The notes below the pieces were generated by a model. It searched no databases. It was not told the DNA's origin and worked only from the letters and a program-made list of their open reading frames with translations. Source: Planctomycetaceae bacterium (lineage in GTDB: Bacteria > Planctomycetota > Planctomycetia > Gemmatales > Gemmataceae). Taken from it: a stretch of DNA of 52,653 nt. Of this stretch, positions 49,822 through 52,653 are shown piece by piece; the first letter of the stretch is position 1, and each line of letters opens with the position of its first letter. Made by a program: the position numbers and the translations under genes. The stretch is from NCBI GenBank assembly GCA_013823135.1, contig PNLP01000048.1, positions 1 through 52,653 on the forward strand. Reading direction: 5' to 3'.

Positions 49822-51411
49822 ATGCCAAACAACTACGACGCCATCATCATCGGGGCCGGGCACAACGGTCTCGTCACGGCCGCGTACCTCGCCAAGGCGG
49901 GTTACCGCGTGCTCGTCCTCGAACGCCGCGAACTCGTCGGCGGGTGCTGCATCACCGAGGAACTCTGGCCCGGCTTCAAGGTCTCCACGGCGGCTTACGT
50001 CAACAGCCTGCTCCGCCCCGAGATCATTCGCGATCTCGAACTGAAGAAGTACGGCTTCGAGATGTTGCCGCGAAGTCCGTCGTCGTTCACGCCGTTCCCC
50101 GACGGCCGATACCTGATGATGGGGCCGGACAAGGAAATGACGCACAAGGAGATCGCCAAGTTCTCGGCGAACGACGCGGAAGCGTACCCCAAGTACGAGG
50201 ACATGCTCACGCGGGTGGCCGACTTCCTCGAACCGATGCTGGTCGAAACGCCCCCCAACCCCTTCTCGACAAGTCTTGGCAACCTGTGGCAACTCGCCAA
50301 GACCGGCTGGAAGTTCAAGGGGATGGGCCAGGATGTCGCTGGCGAAGCGGTCGAAATTCTCACAGGTGCCGCGCGACCGATCCTCGATCGCTGGTTCGAG
50401 TCCGATGAACTGAAGGCGACCATCGCCACGGATGCGGTGATTGGCGCGTTCGCGCCGCCATCGCACCCCGGCACGGCGTATGTGCTGTTCCACCACGTCA
50501 TGGGCGAATGCAACGGCGTTCGCGGCGTGTGGGGCTACGTTCGCGGTGGCATGGGCACTGTCTCGAACAGCATCGCCAGCGCAGCGAAGAGTTACGGTGC
50601 CGAGATTCGCACGAACGCGGACGTCGGCAAGATTCTCGTCAAGGACGGCTACGCTTACGGTGTGGCTCTCAAGGACGGCACTGAGTTCACCGCACCGCGT
50701 GTCATCTCCGGGGCCGACGCACACGTCACGTTCGTGCGGTTGATGGATTCCAAAGATCTGCCGACCGAGTTCCTCGCGGCGATCAACCGCATCGACTACA
50801 GTTCCGCGACGGTGAAGATCAACGTGGCCGTGGATCGCCCGCCGAACTGGAAAGCGTTGCCTTCGGACGGCAAGATCGGTCCGCAGCACCACGGCACCAT
50901 GCACATCTGCCCGAGCCAGGACTACATCGAGCGTGCTTACGACGACGCGAAGTATGGCCGCTGGTCGCAGAACCCGATGATCGAATGCACGATGGCGACG
51001 GCCCTCGATAACACGCTCGCCCCGGAAGGGAAGCACATCGTGAGCATGTTTGTGCAGTACGCACCGTACCACCTGAAAGACACGACGTGGGAAGTCGAGA
51101 AGGACAAGTTCGCGGACCGCTGCTTCGACATCATTGAGGAGTACGCGCCGGGGTTCAAGTCGAGCGTGCTGCACCGGCTGGTGATCCCGCCACCGGACAT
51201 GGAACGACTCTGGGGGATCACGGGCGGCAACATCATGCAAGGCACGATGTCGCTCTCGAACATGGCGAGTTTCCGCCCGGCCGCGGGTTACGCGAACTAC
51301 CGCACGCCGGTGAAGGGCCTGTACATGTGCGGCGCTGCAACGCACCCCGGCGGCGGCGTGATGGGAGCGTGCGGCCTGAACGCGGCCCGCGAGATTCTGC
51401 GAGACGGGTGA
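49822..51411 (+). CDS. PYROXD2-like FAD-dependent oxidoreductase
   Basis: 529 residues. FAD-binding IIIGAGHNGLVTAAYLAKAG at about 8-28 followed by LVLERRELVGGCC, a substrate domain, and the C-terminal LYMCGAATHPGGGVMGACGL that marks the phytoene-desaturase/PYROXD2 group. It is probably a desaturase or oxidase of an unknown hydrophobic substrate; carotenoid synthesis is possible but no crt genes are here. ATG at 49822. Confidence 0.88.
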   Translation: MPNNYDAIIIGAGHNGLVTAAYLAKAGYRVLVLERRELVGGCCITEELWPGFKVSTAAYVNSLLRPEIIRDLELKKYGFEMLPRSPSSFTPFPDGRYLMMGPDKEMTHKEIAKFSANDAEAYPKYEDMLTRVADFLEPMLVETPPNPFSTSLGNLWQLAKTGWKFKGMGQDVAGEAVEILTGAARPILDRWFESDELKATIATDAVIGAFAPPSHPGTAYVLFHHVMGECNGVRGVWGYVRGGMGTVSNSIASAAKSYGAEIRTNADVGKILVKDGYAYGVALKDGTEFTAPRVISGADAHVTFVRLMDSKDLPTEFLAAINRIDYSSATVKINVAVDRPPNWKALPSDGKIGPQHHGTMHICPSQDYIERAYDDAKYGRWSQNPMIECTMATALDNTLAPEGKHIVSMFVQYAPYHLKDTTWEVEKDKFADRCFDIIEEYAPGFKSSVLHRLVIPPPDMERLWGITGGNIMQGTMSLSNMASFRPAAGYANYRTPVKGLYMCGAATHPGGGVMGACGLNAAREILRDG

Positions 51412-51925
51412 TCGCTGACACCAGAACGAAACAACGATTGAGCGGGATGCAAGTCGTCCCGCTCGTGTTTTTGATTCCGGGCGATATGCACACCCCTCTC
51501 CGGAATCATTTTACCTGTCCGGAAGAATCTATATCAGAGCGTTGCTAACCATCTTCAGCACATCGAGTTGATATAATTTCTCGCTTGGGAATAAGGCAAA
51601 TTGAGACCCGACGAGTAGACCCAGACGTGAATTCGTACGCGGTTGTGACGACAGAAAGCAACCCCAGCGTTCCTGGCCTCCACGGCAAAGTGAACCTCAC
51701 GTAGTTCATGGCGGGAGTAGTAATTGACTCAGAGAGTAAGACCGGACTGGCGAAGCAGGCTGGGTTGCTTCAATGACCAGAATCCACCACCGGACCCTTC
51801 GTGGTGGTGGATGTGCTTCTTCCTACCGGACCGGTTCACAGTGCGACTCGATGCGGTTGCTCAAACGCCCATAACTGAGTAGCATCTGTGTGTTGGTTCT
51901 CTCCACACTTCAAAGGGTGTTCCCC
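51412..51925. other. 514-base low-GC intergenic region
   Basis: No gene I can support. Seen: TATAAT at 51572-51577 with no good -35 box, and a hairpin at 51782-51812. Composition is visibly poorer in GC than on either side. Confidence 0.5.
51782..51812. terminator. small hairpin ATCCACCAC/GTGGTGGAT
   Basis: Nine-base arms at 51782-51790 and 51804-51812, loop of 13 bases, followed by GTGCTTCTTCC. About 110 bases upstream of the LRR gene. Confidence 0.45.
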
Positions 51926-52534
51926 ATGCCGCGAATGCTGCTGCTTGCCATTTTGATCATCTTGGTTCTTGGGTCGGCACAGCCTGCGCTGGCCGATCCG
52001 GCCGAGGACAACGCCGTCAAGTTTGTCGAAAAACTCGGCGGCACCGTTCGCCGCGACGCGAAGGCCAAGAACAAGGCGGTGATTGAGGTCTATCTGACGA
52101 AGTCGGCGATCACGGACGCGGGTTTGAAGCAACTGGCAGCCATGAAAAGCCTCACCACGCTCGATCTGGGTCTCACCAAGGTGTCGGACGCCGGTTTGAA
52201 GCAACTCAGTGGGCTGAAAAGCCTCACCGTGCTTCGGCTCGAAAAGGTGGGATTGACGGACGATGGCCTGAAGGAAATCGGCAAGCTCGACAGCCTCACC
52301 ACGCTCGACCTCACCAACACTGCGGTGACGGACGCGGGCTTGAAGGAACTCTCATCGCTGAAGGATCTCAAGAAACTTCAGTTGGGCAACACCAAGGTGA
52401 CGGACGTGGGAATGAAGGAACTCGTTCCCTTGAAGAACCTCACGTTCCTCGAAGTGTCGGGGACCGGCGTGACGGCGAAGGGAGTCGCGGAGGTCAAGAA
52501 GGGCTTACCCAAGTGCAAGATCGTCTCGCAGTGA
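51926..52534 (+). CDS. secreted leucine-rich-repeat protein, 202 aa
   Basis: Signal peptide to about 23 (PALAD), then about six 24-residue leucine-rich repeats (LTTLDLGLTKVSDAGLKQLS is typical). Adjacent repeats are close also at DNA level with a 72-base period, so recent duplication is likely. The ATG at 51926 was chosen for the signal peptide. A shorter relative of 45052-45957. The 119 bases after its stop hold nothing recognisable. Confidence 0.85.
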   Translation: MPRMLLLAILIILVLGSAQPALADPAEDNAVKFVEKLGGTVRRDAKAKNKAVIEVYLTKSAITDAGLKQLAAMKSLTTLDLGLTKVSDAGLKQLSGLKSLTVLRLEKVGLTDDGLKEIGKLDSLTTLDLTNTAVTDAGLKELSSLKDLKKLQLGNTKVTDVGMKELVPLKNLTFLEVSGTGVTAKGVAEVKKGLPKCKIVSQ

Positions 52535-52653
52535 ATGGAATGTGCTGTGAGTGTTATCGGAGTGTGAACGCCGAGCGAAGGCAAACCACGCCCCTCGCTC
52601 CTTCTCCTGCAGGGTCGTTGAATTCTCGGGCTTGGAGAAAGTAGGCGACTCGC

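Noticed and set aside
49792..51345. 517-codon minus-strand frame opposite the PYROXD2-like gene
   Set aside because: Antisense shadow; His/Arg/Val-rich with no motif.
51572..51577. TATAAT box in the low-GC gap before the last LRR gene
   Set aside because: No -35 box at proper distance and 350 bases from the gene; chance occurrence in AT-richer DNA is likely.

Overview
The window reads as a high-GC chromosomal segment of a planctomycete, most likely of the Gemmata group (Gemmataceae); that placement is inference from gene content. The signs are a PSCyt1/PSCyt2/DUF1549/DUF1553 protein (42097-44943), a TIGR03790-type protein, two serine/threonine protein kinases with added membrane or enzyme parts, secreted c-type cytochrome fusions, secreted leucine-rich-repeat proteins, an ECF sigma factor beside a kinase, and many long intergenic palindromes. 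I found 45 protein genes I am willing to support plus one doubtful one. I saw no rRNA, tRNA, CRISPR array, transposase or prophage.

Layout. 0.2-3.0 kb: RNA-repair enzyme Pnkp, carrying two palindromic repeats inside its reading frame. 3.0-3.8 kb: two small unknown genes on the minus strand. 4.0-7.3 kb: a membrane kinase, a lipoprotein and an ECF sigma factor, a likely signalling unit. 7.4-12.1 kb: a GlmU-like nucleotidyltransferase, two small envelope proteins with overlapping genes, and an RpoD-like sigma factor. 12.5-15.3 kb: a TIGR03790 protein, a small cytochrome and trpA. 15.4-20.3 kb: a DapA-family aldolase, an MFS transporter, a ceramidase-like hydrolase and a convergent mandelate-racemase-family enzyme, which together look like a catabolic group. 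20.3-23.9 kb: a kinase fused to a DJ-1/PfpI domain, a ParE-type toxin-antitoxin pair and a small secreted protein. 24.3-28.7 kb: a very large secreted PQQ-type sugar dehydrogenase/cytochrome fusion and a BON-domain protein. 29-31 kb: Uma2, an Imm11-like protein and a second toxin-antitoxin pair paralogous to the first. 31.2-39.9 kb: a Gfo/Idh/MocA oxidoreductase, glgX, ilvH, a pair of secreted proteins of which one resembles an aerolysin-type pore former, and glgB. 40-52.6 kb: a DUF4129 membrane protein, the planctomycete cytochrome protein, LRR proteins, a haem-motif membrane protein, a methyltransferase, a metallophosphatase, a CBS protein and a PYROXD2-like oxidoreductase.

How the genes work together. 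GlgX and GlgB point to glycogen turnover. TrpA and IlvH are isolated amino-acid genes without their usual partners. The aldolase, MFS and MR/MLE genes suggest uptake and breakdown of sugar acids. Most of the rest is envelope, signalling and oxidative secreted protein.

The most unusual feature is the set of palindromic repeats. At least four sequence families share fixed outer ends with variable centres. They sit at nearly every convergent gene junction, and five arms or full elements lie in frame inside coding sequences (pnkp twice, the DUF4129 gene twice, the DUF1549 gene once). Other leading candidates for something new are the kinase-DJ-1 fusion (20318-22564), the secreted protein pair flanked by related hairpins (36074-37698), and the second toxin-antitoxin pair, which lies between two 50-bp direct repeats of the promoter region of the neighbouring oxidoreductase.
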